The notes under the pieces were generated by a model. That model had not been told where the DNA came from. It worked only from the letters and a program-made list of their open reading frames with translations, and ran no database searches. Below, piece after piece: positions 28,121-36,073 of a stretch of DNA of 64,000 nucleotides; within the stretch, counting starts at the first letter, position 1; each line of letters begins with the position of its first letter. The position numbers were made by a program, and so were the translations under genes. The DNA is taken from the NCBI RefSeq assembly GCF_029360585.1, contig NZ_JAQZSJ010000001.1, positions 1 to 64,000 on the forward strand. Direction: 5' to 3'. Source of the DNA: Cohnella caldifontis (GTDB lineage Bacteria > Bacillota > Bacilli > Paenibacillales > Paenibacillaceae).

Positions 28121-28345
28121 TAAGCCCCGCTCAGGGGCTTATCCCGGCGGAATCACTTTTCAGTCCTCCACATAAGCCCTCCTCGGGGGCTTATCCGGCG
28201 GATTCAATCCCCCGTCACCCATGTTAACCCTCCTCGCGAGCTTAACCCGACGGACACAACCTCCGTCAACCATGATAGCCCTAGAAAAGAAGTAAATCCG
28301 AGGCCTCGCTCCCCAAACGCTAGGTCCCCCCCCGTTAGGGGTCAA
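28121..28345. repeat. Degenerate 51-52 bp tandem repeat with internal hairpins
   Basis: TAAGCCCC at 28121, TAAGCCCT at 28173, TAACCCT at 28225 and TAGCCCT at 28276 are 52, 52 and 51 bp apart. The first unit holds a perfect dyad, TAAGCCCC facing GGGGCTTA. The second is similar, and the third has TAACCCTC facing GAGCTTA. A looser copy starts at 28321. The surrounding stretch 28008-28834 has no convincing gene. Confidence 0.7.
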
Positions 28346-28430
28346 TCGATCTAATAATGGTGCCGCAATCTGGCCGATCCGAAGAAGGGTCGAATTCAAA
28401 CTACCGTTTTCCCATCTCCGTCGCTCCGCT

Positions 28431-28630
28431 TAACGGACACAGTTGCCGTTATTGGATTTATACTTCGACCGCTCGAATTCTAACGGACATCGCCGCACTT
28501 ATTGGGTCCGATTCACGGCTTGCAACCGCGATTCGTGGCCGATAAGGGCTGTCCTGTCCGTTACGTTTCGAGAATGAGCGTTTTGGGTCAAATAGCGGCG
28601 CTGGTGTCCGTTAAAATCAACAACAGCACA
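28431..28630. repeat. Head-to-head 50-bp repeats with CCGTTA dyads
   Basis: TAACGGACA occurs at 28431 and 28481 (50 bp apart). Its reverse complement TGTCCGTTA occurs at 28555 and 28605 (again 50 bp apart). The first copy contains a perfect dyad TAACGG-N9-CCGTTA; the last has TAGCGG-N9-CCGTTA. The result is two direct units facing two inverted units within an otherwise gene-free stretch. Confidence 0.7.
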
Positions 28631-28771
28631 ATCCTTATCGAATGCGAAGACGGGCTTCCATCCAATTCCCAATTGAACGGCGTATCGAATTGAACCCGAA
28701 TTCCGGAAAGATCTCCTCGGCTGAAATGGATACCCGCCGACTGTACGCAAATCGAGAACGGGAAACAAAAA

Positions 28772-28820
28772 AAGAACCGCAGGGGATCCGGCTGATCCAG
28801 CCTCCACCCAACGGTTCTTC
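28772..28820 (-). terminator. Terminator of the 163-aa protein gene
   Basis: AAGAACCG and CGGTTCTT flank a second inner pairing (GGATCCGGCTGATCC). An A-run on the left gives the T-run on the minus strand, 15 bases after the stop of the gene ending at 28835. Confidence 0.8.
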
Positions 28821-28834
28821 TCTTTCCTGATCCC

Positions 28835-29326
28835 TCATTTCCCGTCGAACAACCGTCCCATCTCGTCCATGAGGCGCTTGATTTCGTCTTCCCCGCCGCG
28901 CCCCTCCCGGTGGAACGCTTCGAGCCGGGCGCGGATTTCCGCGGCGATGCCGTCGTAAGCTTCCGCGTTGTCCGCGGCACCCGACGGGTCGTACCACGCG
29001 TATCCGCCGGACGGACCGTTGCGCAAATAGGGGCGGTTCCAAAACTCGGGATAGGCGAACTCCGGAGCGCCCAGCGCAAGGGCGATCACGTCGTCGTGTT
29101 CCAGCGGCATCAGATGGTGGTAAATCTCTTCGGCTCCGCCGGCGGCCACGTTCAGGTGCCGAACGGCGTAATGCAAATAATGCTCGCCGGTTTCTTTGTC
29201 TTTCTCGACGAGGTAGGCTTCGTTCTCCTCATCGGCCAGCGTCTTGACCGTCTCGAGACGCTCCGCGAGCATGTCGTCCGACACGACTCGCAAATTCGCG
29301 AAGGATACCGGGGGAAACGCCGTCAT
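28835..29326 (-). CDS. Conserved-type hypothetical protein (163 aa)
   Basis: A 163-residue acidic cytoplasmic protein with no signal or membrane segment. It has EKDKETGEHYLHYAVRHLNVA and EEIYHHLMPLEHDDVIALAL in the middle, and an amphipathic helix at the C-terminus. A strong GAGGAGGGACTGCG precedes the ATG at 29326. I do not recognise the family. It lies 36 bases downstream of the phosphatase gene on the same strand, so it may share its transcript. Confidence 0.7.
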   Translation of the reverse strand: MTAFPPVSFANLRVVSDDMLAERLETVKTLADEENEAYLVEKDKETGEHYLHYAVRHLNVAAGGAEEIYHHLMPLEHDDVIALALGAPEFAYPEFWNRPYLRNGPSGGYAWYDPSGAADNAEAYDGIAAEIRARLEAFHREGRGGEDEIKRLMDEMGRLFDGK

Positions 29327-29362
29327 CGCAGTCCCTCCTCTAATCGGGCGTTTGACGGAGAG

Positions 29363-29836
29363 TCAAACTTCCGCCTTTTTCCGGATCCGCTCCAGGAGCC
29401 GCCTGCAGCCGGCCTCCACGAGCTCGTACACTTCCTCGAAATTGCCGGTGTAATACGGATCCGGCACGTCCTCGAATCCTTTCTCCGGCAACAGCGACAT
29501 GAAACGGATGATTTCCGCCCGCGATCCGGGCCGCAGCCGTGCGCGGATGTCCCTCTCGTTGCTCGCGTCCATGGCGACGATCAGGTCATGCCGCTCCCCG
29601 TCTTCCGGGGTCAGCTTGCTGGCCCGCATTCCCTCGAAGGAAATGCCGTGGGCCGACAGCAGCCGACGCGTGCCTTCGTGCGGCGGCTTGCCGAGATGCC
29701 AGTCCCCGGTGCCCGCCGAATGGACGGAAATCGCATTCTCCAACCCTTCCTTGCGGACCAGATCCCGGAACACCGCTTCCGCCATCGGAGAACGGCAAAT
29801 ATTGCCCAAACAGACGAACAAAACGGAAATGCCCAC
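29363..29836 (-). CDS. Low-molecular-weight protein tyrosine phosphatase
   Basis: The 157-residue product has the P-loop VCLGNICRSP (C-x5-R) at residue 8 and the general-acid Asp in VPDPYYTG near residue 127. These enzymes act on protein phosphotyrosine, and some on phosphoarginine. Length and motifs are standard. It starts 6 bases after the TRIC-like gene on the same strand, which suggests a shared transcript. Confidence 0.95.
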   Translation of the reverse strand: MGISVLFVCLGNICRSPMAEAVFRDLVRKEGLENAISVHSAGTGDWHLGKPPHEGTRRLLSAHGISFEGMRASKLTPEDGERHDLIVAMDASNERDIRARLRPGSRAEIIRFMSLLPEKGFEDVPDPYYTGNFEEVYELVEAGCRRLLERIRKKAEV

Positions 29837-29842
29837 GTTCCG

Positions 29843-30478
29843 TCACCCTCCAATTCCCGTATGCCGGCCGGCCGGCAATTTGCGCCGGGGCAGCTTCCAA
29901 TGGTAATACACGGACAACATCCGGAACACGACGACCAATAGGAACAATCCGATCAGATGCCAGGATGCCGTCAGATGCAGAGCGCCAACCGCGAGTCCGG
30001 CCAAAATCGCCCATACGGCATAGATCTCGTCGCGCAGCACCAGCGGTTTGCGGCCGGCCATCATGTCGCGGATCATCCCGCCGCCGATGCCGGTCAGCAT
30101 CGCCGCCGTCATCACCGCGCTGATCGGCAATCCCGCGTGGACCGCGTACAGCGCTCCTTGAATGGCGAAGGCCGACAGCCCGATCGCGTCGAAGAAGGCT
30201 TCCCCTTTCTTCCAATGGTGGATCAAGGAAATCGGCATCACGAACACGACGAGAATGGAGACGATCGCGGTTTTCAGAAATACGCCTTGGTTCCACAGCG
30301 TCGTGACCGGCACGCCGATGAGCAAGTTCCGGATGACGCCGCCCCCGAAAGCCGTGACCAGCCCGAGCACGAACACGCCCAATATATCATACTCTTCTTC
30401 CATCGCCACAAGCGCGCCGCTGGCGGCGAAAGCGACGATGCCGATGAAGCTGAACAATTGAAAAATGTCGAAATCCAC
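29843..30478 (-). CDS. TRIC/UPF0126 family cation channel-like membrane protein
   Basis: GTG at 30478 follows GGAGGATCGAATGCG and gives 211 residues with about seven hydrophobic segments. Two internal repeats carry the family's glycine-rich motif (FGGGVIRNLLIG and GIGGGMIRDMMAG), as in bacterial TRIC homologues. Those form monovalent cation channels. The open frame to 30607 lacks a start and is rejected. It is probably co-transcribed with the phosphatase. Confidence 0.9.
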   Translation of the reverse strand: MDFDIFQLFSFIGIVAFAASGALVAMEEEYDILGVFVLGLVTAFGGGVIRNLLIGVPVTTLWNQGVFLKTAIVSILVVFVMPISLIHHWKKGEAFFDAIGLSAFAIQGALYAVHAGLPISAVMTAAMLTGIGGGMIRDMMAGRKPLVLRDEIYAVWAILAGLAVGALHLTASWHLIGLFLLVVVFRMLSVYYHWKLPRRKLPAGRHTGIGG

Positions 30479-30656
30479 CGCATTCGATCCTCCGTCCGTG
30501 TCGGTCTTGCGAACCCTCCTCATTGTATGGCGGCGGCCGAAGTTTCCGCAATGGTAATTTTCCGCGGTTTTCGGACCTGCGAACCATGGCGCGTTCCGCT
30601 TCCGCATCGGTTATACTGGTGACAGGAATAGCCAAACATCGGGAGGAGACGTCATC

Positions 30657-31316
30657 ATGGAACGGGCATCGGACAACGGCCGGCGGGCCGTCATTTTCGC
30701 GGGGGGCCGCCTCGGCCCCTGGGCGCTGGAGGAACTCCGTCCGGACGACTATTTAATCGGCGCGGACAGCGGCGCGGATTTCCTGCTCGTCCATGGCCGG
30801 GTCCTGGACCTGGCGGTCGGCGATTTCGATTCGGTCCCGCCGGACAGGCTGTCCCGGATCCGGGACGCCGCCCGGGAGACGATCGCGGTCGACGCCGTGG
30901 ATAAGGACTGGACCGATACCGAGCTGGCGCTGCGGGAAGCCTTGGACCGCGGATTCGCCGACATTCGGATCGCGGGAGGGCTCGGCAGCCGGTTCGACCA
31001 CAGCCTGGCCAACGTCCACCTGCTGCGGCAGGCGAAAGAACGCGGAGCCCAGGCGGTGTTGGCGGACGAGTATAACGAAATCCGCCTCTGCGACGGCAAG
31101 TGCCGGCTGGAGGCGGATCCGCGTTACCCTTACGTATCCCTGCTTCCCCTTACGGTGATCGTTACCGGCGTCACCTTGGACGGTTTTCGCTACCCGCTTC
31201 ACGAGGCCACGCTGCAGTTGGGCTGGTCGATCGGCATCAGCAACGTGCTGGAAGCCGGGACGGGAAGCATCTCCTTGTCCGACGGGCTGCTTCTCGTCAT
31301 CCGCAGCCGCGATTAG
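30657..31316 (+). CDS. thiN: Thiamine pyrophosphokinase
   Basis: The 219-residue product has the TPK motifs: GADSGADFLL, VGDFDSV near residue 58, DKDWTDTELAL, and GGLGSRFDHSLANVHLL. It makes thiamine diphosphate from thiamine and ATP, a cofactor needed by the pyruvate dehydrogenase encoded nearby. Its stop overlaps by 4 bases the stop of the convergent metallo-hydrolase gene. In Bacillus thiN sits with rpe and rsgA; here it stands alone. Confidence 0.95.
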   Translation: MERASDNGRRAVIFAGGRLGPWALEELRPDDYLIGADSGADFLLVHGRVLDLAVGDFDSVPPDRLSRIRDAARETIAVDAVDKDWTDTELALREALDRGFADIRIAGGLGSRFDHSLANVHLLRQAKERGAQAVLADEYNEIRLCDGKCRLEADPRYPYVSLLPLTVIVTGVTLDGFRYPLHEATLQLGWSIGISNVLEAGTGSISLSDGLLLVIRSRD

Positions 31317-32086
31317 ACGGGGATTCGCATCCCCAGCTCGGCCAGCCGGACGTGGGCCGGCAATGCGTAATCGAGGCGCGCGTCCACGTCGTGGGACAGA
31401 TGCGTAAACAGCACCCGTTTCGCCCCGACTTCCTGCACCAGCCGCAGACCTTCTTCCATGTCGTACAGGGAGCGCGTCTCCATCGGAAACGGCTCCCGTA
31501 CGTATCCGGTGCCCAGAATGAGAAGGTCCAGCCCGTGCAGCGGCTCTTTCTCTAATGCGGACAAGTTGATCGCGTCGGAGCAATACGCCCAAGCTTTTCC
31601 GTCCTTCGGATCATCGAAGCGGTACGCGTAGGAAAAGCCGTTTTTGCCGTGATTGACTTTCCAAGGACGGATGCGCCATTTTCCGTAGGCCATCCCATCG
31701 TCGTTCGCGTTCAACCGAAGCCGGGATCCGATCCAAGGGAACCGTACCCGCAATTCCTCCAACACTTCCCGCGGGGCGTACACCTCGGCGGGCCGTTCGA
31801 GCCACCGGCAGGCGTCATACCAATCCACGACGCCGCCGATATGGTCGAAATGCGCATGCGTCAACAGCCCCTGCGTCACTTCCCGCACCCCGAGACGCTC
31901 CATTTGCTCCCGCCAGTCCGGGCCGCAATCCAGCAGAAGCGGCGCCTCCCCGTCTTCCAGCAGCCAGAGGGAAGATCGCAGCCGCCGGTTGATCCCGGAA
32001 GTCCTCGCCTCCGCGCAAACGCCGCAATCGCAGTAGACGCGCGGCGTGCCCATCGAGTCCCCTTGCCCTAGCACCGTGATATCCAT
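31313..32086 (-). CDS. Metallo-beta-lactamase fold hydrolase (PhnP-like)
   Basis: This 257-residue protein has THAHFDHIGG as the HxHxDH metal site, a second His in WKVNHGKNG, and LFTHLSHD near the C-terminus. The N-terminal Cys-rich YCDCGVCAEA matches the zinc knuckle shared by PhnP phosphodiesterases and PqqB. Unlike the PqqB in this window, all metal residues are intact, so it is a catalytic phosphodiesterase-like enzyme. The substrate is unknown and no phn genes are here. Confidence 0.88.
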   Translation of the reverse strand: MDITVLGQGDSMGTPRVYCDCGVCAEARTSGINRRLRSSLWLLEDGEAPLLLDCGPDWREQMERLGVREVTQGLLTHAHFDHIGGVVDWYDACRWLERPAEVYAPREVLEELRVRFPWIGSRLRLNANDDGMAYGKWRIRPWKVNHGKNGFSYAYRFDDPKDGKAWAYCSDAINLSALEKEPLHGLDLLILGTGYVREPFPMETRSLYDMEEGLRLVQEVGAKRVLFTHLSHDVDARLDYALPAHVRLAELGMRIPV

Positions 32087-32134
32087 CCGAGCTCAATCCC
32101 CCCCATTGCCAACATCCAGCTTGACCCCTGCCTA

Positions 32135-32806
32135 TTACAAAGGAAGCAGCCGGATCTCCTGCCGGTTTTCCAAGTCCGCGACCATGTCCCGCCATTCCTG
32201 CGGTTTGTTCGGCAGCGCCTCGTAATACCAGCGCAGGAAATCCGCCGCGAGCTTCGCCGGCACGGACCCCGTTCCTTCGTCCGCCGGGCGGAAGCCCAAG
32301 TCCAGCCCTTTGACGGCTTTGCCTTCGTGGTCCCAGGAAGGATGGACATAGTCGATGTCCAATTTGCCGTATCCGAGATGCGACAGCACTTCCCGCCGCA
32401 CGGCGGGGTGCATCGGCAGCACTTGCCCGAATTCCAGCGAACCGGCCGCGACGGGGTCGTAAATCTCCGCGAACATGCCGAACGATTCCGTGCCGGATTC
32501 CCGCTCCAGCCGCCGCAGGTCTTTCTCCCGGTTCAAATACAGGAACCGGCCGATGCCGAGCCCGGGCCGGCCGATAATCGTGAAGTCGGTCATGGCGACG
32601 CGCAGCCGGGCTTGGTACCGGTATTCCGTCGCGCCGACGACTTCCCCTTCGCGGACGGCCGCGTACACCTGGATATCCGGATCTTGCAGCGGGCCTTCCC
32701 ACAATTCGAATGCCAGCACTTCCTCCGGCGGAAAAATCCGGCTCATCAGCCGGTGCATCGAAACGAAATTCGGGTCCTGGATCGATTGAATGCGAACGTA
32801 TTCCAA
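32135..32806 (-). CDS. GNAT-like acetyltransferase
   Basis: TTG at 32806 follows AAAGGGTGTGCGG and gives 223 residues. The core has VYAAVREGEVVGATEYRY and IGRPGLGIGRFLYLNREKDLRR, which fits the acetyl-CoA-binding loop region of the GNAT fold. It starts 27 bases after another GNAT gene, forming a three-gene nitrilase-GNAT-GNAT operon. The acyl acceptor is unknown. Confidence 0.7.
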   Translation of the reverse strand: MEYVRIQSIQDPNFVSMHRLMSRIFPPEEVLAFELWEGPLQDPDIQVYAAVREGEVVGATEYRYQARLRVAMTDFTIIGRPGLGIGRFLYLNREKDLRRLERESGTESFGMFAEIYDPVAAGSLEFGQVLPMHPAVRREVLSHLGYGKLDIDYVHPSWDHEGKAVKGLDLGFRPADEGTGSVPAKLAADFLRWYYEALPNKPQEWRDMVADLENRQEIRLLPL

Positions 32807-32833
32807 AATTACCGCACACCCTTTGCGTTGTCG

Positions 32834-33493
32834 TTAGTCGAGAAACGGATTCCGCCACTCCATCAAGGCGGCGTATCCGCAGGACTCTTCGTCTTCCAGG
32901 TAACGCTCGGCGATGCCGACGGGCAGCCGCCCGCATTTCAGCAGGAAGGTGAGCACCGGATCTTTCCGCCGGCCGCTTGCGACCTGCTCCACGTATTGCC
33001 TCGGCGTAACCTCAGCGGACACGGAGCGGTAACCCGGCATCCTCCCGCCGCCAAGCAGCCTTTTGCAGCCCAAATGGACGACCGTCTCGTACATGGAGAA
33101 CATCAGCCATTTGCCCAGTCCGAATTTGCGATACTCGGGAGCAACGCAGATGTCCACCACGTACAACGTGTCTCCGGCGGGATCGTGATTGCGGATATAC
33201 CCGTTGTCCGTCACGGTTGCCCAATCGTGATCCTCGTCATGCTCCAGCGTGACCCTCAGCGCCGTCATCGATCCGACGACCTTGCCTTCCGCCTCCGCGC
33301 ATAACGCGCCTTCGGGAAACCGGGAGACGTGCTCCGTAAGCTGCTCCCGGTTCCACCAGAGCTCGGAAGGAAAAGGCGGAGGGAAGCTCAGCGCCTGCAC
33401 GCCGATCAAGGCATCGAAATCTTCGCGCGTATAATTCCGGATGACCGCGGGCAGCACCCGGCTCCCGTCCGTCACCCGCAGCTGTTTGCGCAT
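32834..33493 (-). CDS. GNAT family N-acetyltransferase (YhcX N-domain type)
   Basis: The 219-residue product resembles the GNAT half of the bifunctional acetyltransferase/amidohydrolase YhcX. It has IRNYTREDFDALIGVQALSFPPPFP at the N-terminus and LYVVDICVAPEYRKFGLGKWLM as the acetyl-CoA motif. It begins 10 bases after the nitrilase gene, so the two halves of the known fusion are here separate genes in reversed order. Confidence 0.85.
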   Translation of the reverse strand: MRKQLRVTDGSRVLPAVIRNYTREDFDALIGVQALSFPPPFPSELWWNREQLTEHVSRFPEGALCAEAEGKVVGSMTALRVTLEHDEDHDWATVTDNGYIRNHDPAGDTLYVVDICVAPEYRKFGLGKWLMFSMYETVVHLGCKRLLGGGRMPGYRSVSAEVTPRQYVEQVASGRRKDPVLTFLLKCGRLPVGIAERYLEDEESCGYAALMEWRNPFLD

Positions 33494-33503
33494 CGGCCTC
33501 CCC

Positions 33504-34361
33504 CTATTTCCAATCGGGATACAAATCGGTACGGCGATCCCGCCAGGTGAACACGGAGCCGCTCCGCCGCACCTCTTCGAGCAGCGTGAGATCCAGATCC
33601 GCCGTAATGAGCATTTCTTCGTTGATCTCGCCCTCGCTCAGAATGCCGCGGGGCGGAAACGGAATGTCGTTCGGCGTAATGACGACGGCCTGACCGTAAT
33701 TCGCCCGCATGAAATCGACGCGCCGCAGGGAACCGACCGTGCCGGTGGTCACGACGTAGATCTGGTTTTCCACCGCCCGCGCATGGCAGCAATACCGCAC
33801 CCGGTGAAAGCCGTGCCGATCGTCGGTGCAGGAAGGGCAGAAAATGACGTCGGCGCCTTTCGCCCTGACCATCCGGACGATTTCGGGAAACTCGATATCG
33901 TAGCAGGTCAGCACCCCGATCGTGCCATACGGGGTATCGAACACCTGCACGCCTTCCCCTTCCTTCATGTTCCAATCGGAACGCTCGGTCGGGGTGACGT
34001 GCAGCTTGTCCTGCGTCCGCACGGATCCGTCCGGTGCGAACAGGAACGCGGTATTGCGCAATTGGCCGCCCGAACGCGTGACATGGGTTCCCCCGACGAT
34101 CCACGTCCCGTAATCACGGGCCAATCGGCCGAACAGCCCCGTATACGCGTCCGTATAATCCGGGAGCTTGCCGATCGGATCGCCGGACAGCCCCCCTCCG
34201 ATGGAGAGGAGCGGAGTCGTGAGGAATTCCGGAAACAGCAGGAACTGCGTTCCGTATTCGGAGGCGTTGCGGACATGGTGCTCCACCTGGCGGCCGAATT
34301 CCTCGAAGCTGTCGACATCCCGAAGTCCGAATTGCACGGCGGACACTCTCATCTTGTTCAT
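33504..34361 (-). CDS. Carbon-nitrogen hydrolase (nitrilase family)
   Basis: The 285-residue product has the Glu-Lys-Cys catalytic triad: Glu in LFPEFLTTP, Lys in QDKLHVTPTE and Cys in VLTCYDIEFPEI. It should hydrolyse an amide or nitrile in the cytoplasm. ATG at 34361 follows AAGGGATTTCCGG. It heads the operon with the two GNAT genes, which suggests sequential acetylation and amide hydrolysis of one metabolite. Confidence 0.92.
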   Translation of the reverse strand: MNKMRVSAVQFGLRDVDSFEEFGRQVEHHVRNASEYGTQFLLFPEFLTTPLLSIGGGLSGDPIGKLPDYTDAYTGLFGRLARDYGTWIVGGTHVTRSGGQLRNTAFLFAPDGSVRTQDKLHVTPTERSDWNMKEGEGVQVFDTPYGTIGVLTCYDIEFPEIVRMVRAKGADVIFCPSCTDDRHGFHRVRYCCHARAVENQIYVVTTGTVGSLRRVDFMRANYGQAVVITPNDIPFPPRGILSEGEINEEMLITADLDLTLLEEVRRSGSVFTWRDRRTDLYPDWK

Positions 34362-34752
34362 CCGGAAATCCCTTCTTTCGCCAAACTCCTTCTAAGATAC
34401 CACCCGCCGGGCGATTCGCGAAAGGGCTCAGGCGTCGGAACCGGGTTTTCGGAGACGCTGAAAACGGGATTTCGCCCTCCCCGAACCGTGATCCTAACGG
34501 CCTAGAACGAGCCCCTGCGACTCCGGAACCAGTTACCACTGTGCCCCCTGAACCAGGCCCCTGGAACCGGACCGGGGAAATCTTCATCGTTCGCCGTCGG
34601 AAATGAGAATATTCTAATGGAATTCTAAGAAACGTTTGGAAGCGCTATAAAATCGAACCTTCGTCTTCTCCTTGGTAAATATTAGCATTTTTCAAGACGA
34701 TATACTTCGATTTGAAAAGGAAGCCGAATCCGCTGCAAGATGGAGGGACACC
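34362..34752. other. Intergenic region with no recognisable gene
   Basis: About 390 bases between the nitrilase (minus) and the NlpC gene (plus). The left half is GC-rich, with loosely repeated GGAACC and GCCCCTG blocks and no clear period. The right half is AT-rich and should hold the NlpC promoter. TTGGAAGCGCTATAA at 34636-34650 is one mismatch from the relaxed catabolite-response-element consensus; I give this little weight. Confidence 0.5.
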
Positions 34753-35250
34753 ATGCATCTGCGACACTCGCTCGTACGGAAAACGATGGTTTTCGTCCTC
34801 GGCCTGGCGTTCGGCCTGGCGGGCATCGCGTTCGCGCAAGCTCCGGCCGTTTCCGCCTCGCAAGCCAAAGTCAACACAGCCGATCAAGTCATCTCGTTAG
34901 GCAAGAAATATTTGGGCGTCAAATACCGCCTCGGCGCGCCCAGCGGCAGCACGAAAGCGTTCGATTGCTCCAGCTTCACCCAATATATATTCGGCGAGAA
35001 CGGCGTCGAGCTTCCCCGCTCCTCCGCCGATCAAGCCAAAGAAGGCGTCAAAGTCGCCAAAGACAGCCTGAAGAAAGGCGACCTCGTGTTCTTCAAAACT
35101 CCCAAACGCACGGGGAGCAAAATCGGTCACGTCGCCGTGTACATCGGCAATAATAAAATCCTGCACACCTACAAATCCACGGGCGTCACCGTATCCACCC
35201 TGGACGGATACTGGGAAGACAATTACGTTACCGCGCGGCGCGTGCTTTAA
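34753..35250 (+). CDS. Secreted NlpC/P60 (C40) peptidase
   Basis: ATG at 34753 follows GGAGGGACACC and gives 165 residues. A signal peptide ends near VSASQA, and one NlpC/P60 domain follows. The catalytic Cys lies in FDCSSFTQYIF and the His in IGHVAVYIGN. It should cleave gamma-D-Glu-diaminopimelate bonds in peptidoglycan. It has no SH3 or LysM binding domain, which is common for short Paenibacillaceae paralogues. Confidence 0.92.
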   Translation: MHLRHSLVRKTMVFVLGLAFGLAGIAFAQAPAVSASQAKVNTADQVISLGKKYLGVKYRLGAPSGSTKAFDCSSFTQYIFGENGVELPRSSADQAKEGVKVAKDSLKKGDLVFFKTPKRTGSKIGHVAVYIGNNKILHTYKSTGVTVSTLDGYWEDNYVTARRVL

Positions 35251-35270
35251 CGTTCACGGCGCGGACACGG

Positions 35271-35317
35271 AAAACCGGCGATTCGGTCCCGAAAACGGAC
35301 GAGTCGCCGGTTTTTTA
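35271..35317 (+). terminator. Terminator after the NlpC/P60 gene
   Basis: AAAACCGGCGA pairs with TCGCCGGTTTT and is followed by T, with a second possible inner pairing in the loop. Confidence 0.85.
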
Positions 35318-35355
35318 TAGGCCGATCGCTGGTTCCTTTGTTTTGGGGGAAGCGA

Positions 35356-36018
35356 TTACCGATTCCAATCGAAACCGACGGCGTTCAGGAAAGCGCGGGC
35401 GAGCACCATGTGACCGGCTTGCGTCGGATGAACCCGATCCCAGGCAAGCGTACCGGGGTACAGCGTCTTCAGCACCTTGTCGAACGCCGCCTGCGTGTCC
35501 ACGAACAGCGTCCCATGCTCTTCCGCGATTTTGCGGACGATCGCCCCGTATTGATCCATCCGCGCGCGCATGGCGTCGGACCGGTTCGGCTCGAGGTAGA
35601 ACGGCGTCATCAAAACGAGACCGCTCACCGACGGCTGGGTACGGCGGACGAGCTCGCGGAGCGTCGTTTCGTACTCCTCCGGCAGCACGTGCCAATCCGT
35701 AATGAATGGGGTATCGAACTGACGCCAAACGTCGTTGATGCCGATCATGACCGAAAGCCAATCCGGCTTTCGGTCGGTCACGTCCGTCTCCCAGCGGGAG
35801 GCCAAATCGCGGACGGTGTTGCCGCTGACGCCCATATTGACGACCCGGATGCCGAGCTCCGGATAAGACGACTGCAGAAAGGCGTCCACGAGGGTAACGT
35901 ATCCTTTGCCCGTCGCTCCGAACAACCCTTCCCCATCCGGTCTTTGCCGGTCGCAGTCGGTGATCGAGTCGCCGATGAACAGCAGTTTTTTTCCATGTTC
36001 CAGTTTCATGCTCCCCAT
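35356..36018 (-). CDS. SGNH/GDSL-type esterase
   Basis: The 220-residue product has block I FIGDSITDCDR with the nucleophile Ser, block II Gly in MGVSGNTVRDL, block III GINDVW, and block V DRVHPTQAGH with the catalytic Asp and His. No signal peptide is seen, so it is likely a cytoplasmic acyl-ester or acetyl-sugar esterase. Confidence 0.93.
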   Translation of the reverse strand: MGSMKLEHGKKLLFIGDSITDCDRQRPDGEGLFGATGKGYVTLVDAFLQSSYPELGIRVVNMGVSGNTVRDLASRWETDVTDRKPDWLSVMIGINDVWRQFDTPFITDWHVLPEEYETTLRELVRRTQPSVSGLVLMTPFYLEPNRSDAMRARMDQYGAIVRKIAEEHGTLFVDTQAAFDKVLKTLYPGTLAWDRVHPTQAGHMVLARAFLNAVGFDWNR

Positions 36019-36073
36019 CTCTCCTCCCCATTTCTCTCCGCATTTCCGTATCGCGCCGATTCCGGTTTACGCG

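Noticed and set aside
34636..34650. Catabolite-response-element-like site
   Set aside because: One mismatch to a relaxed consensus and no sugar gene next to it; likely chance.
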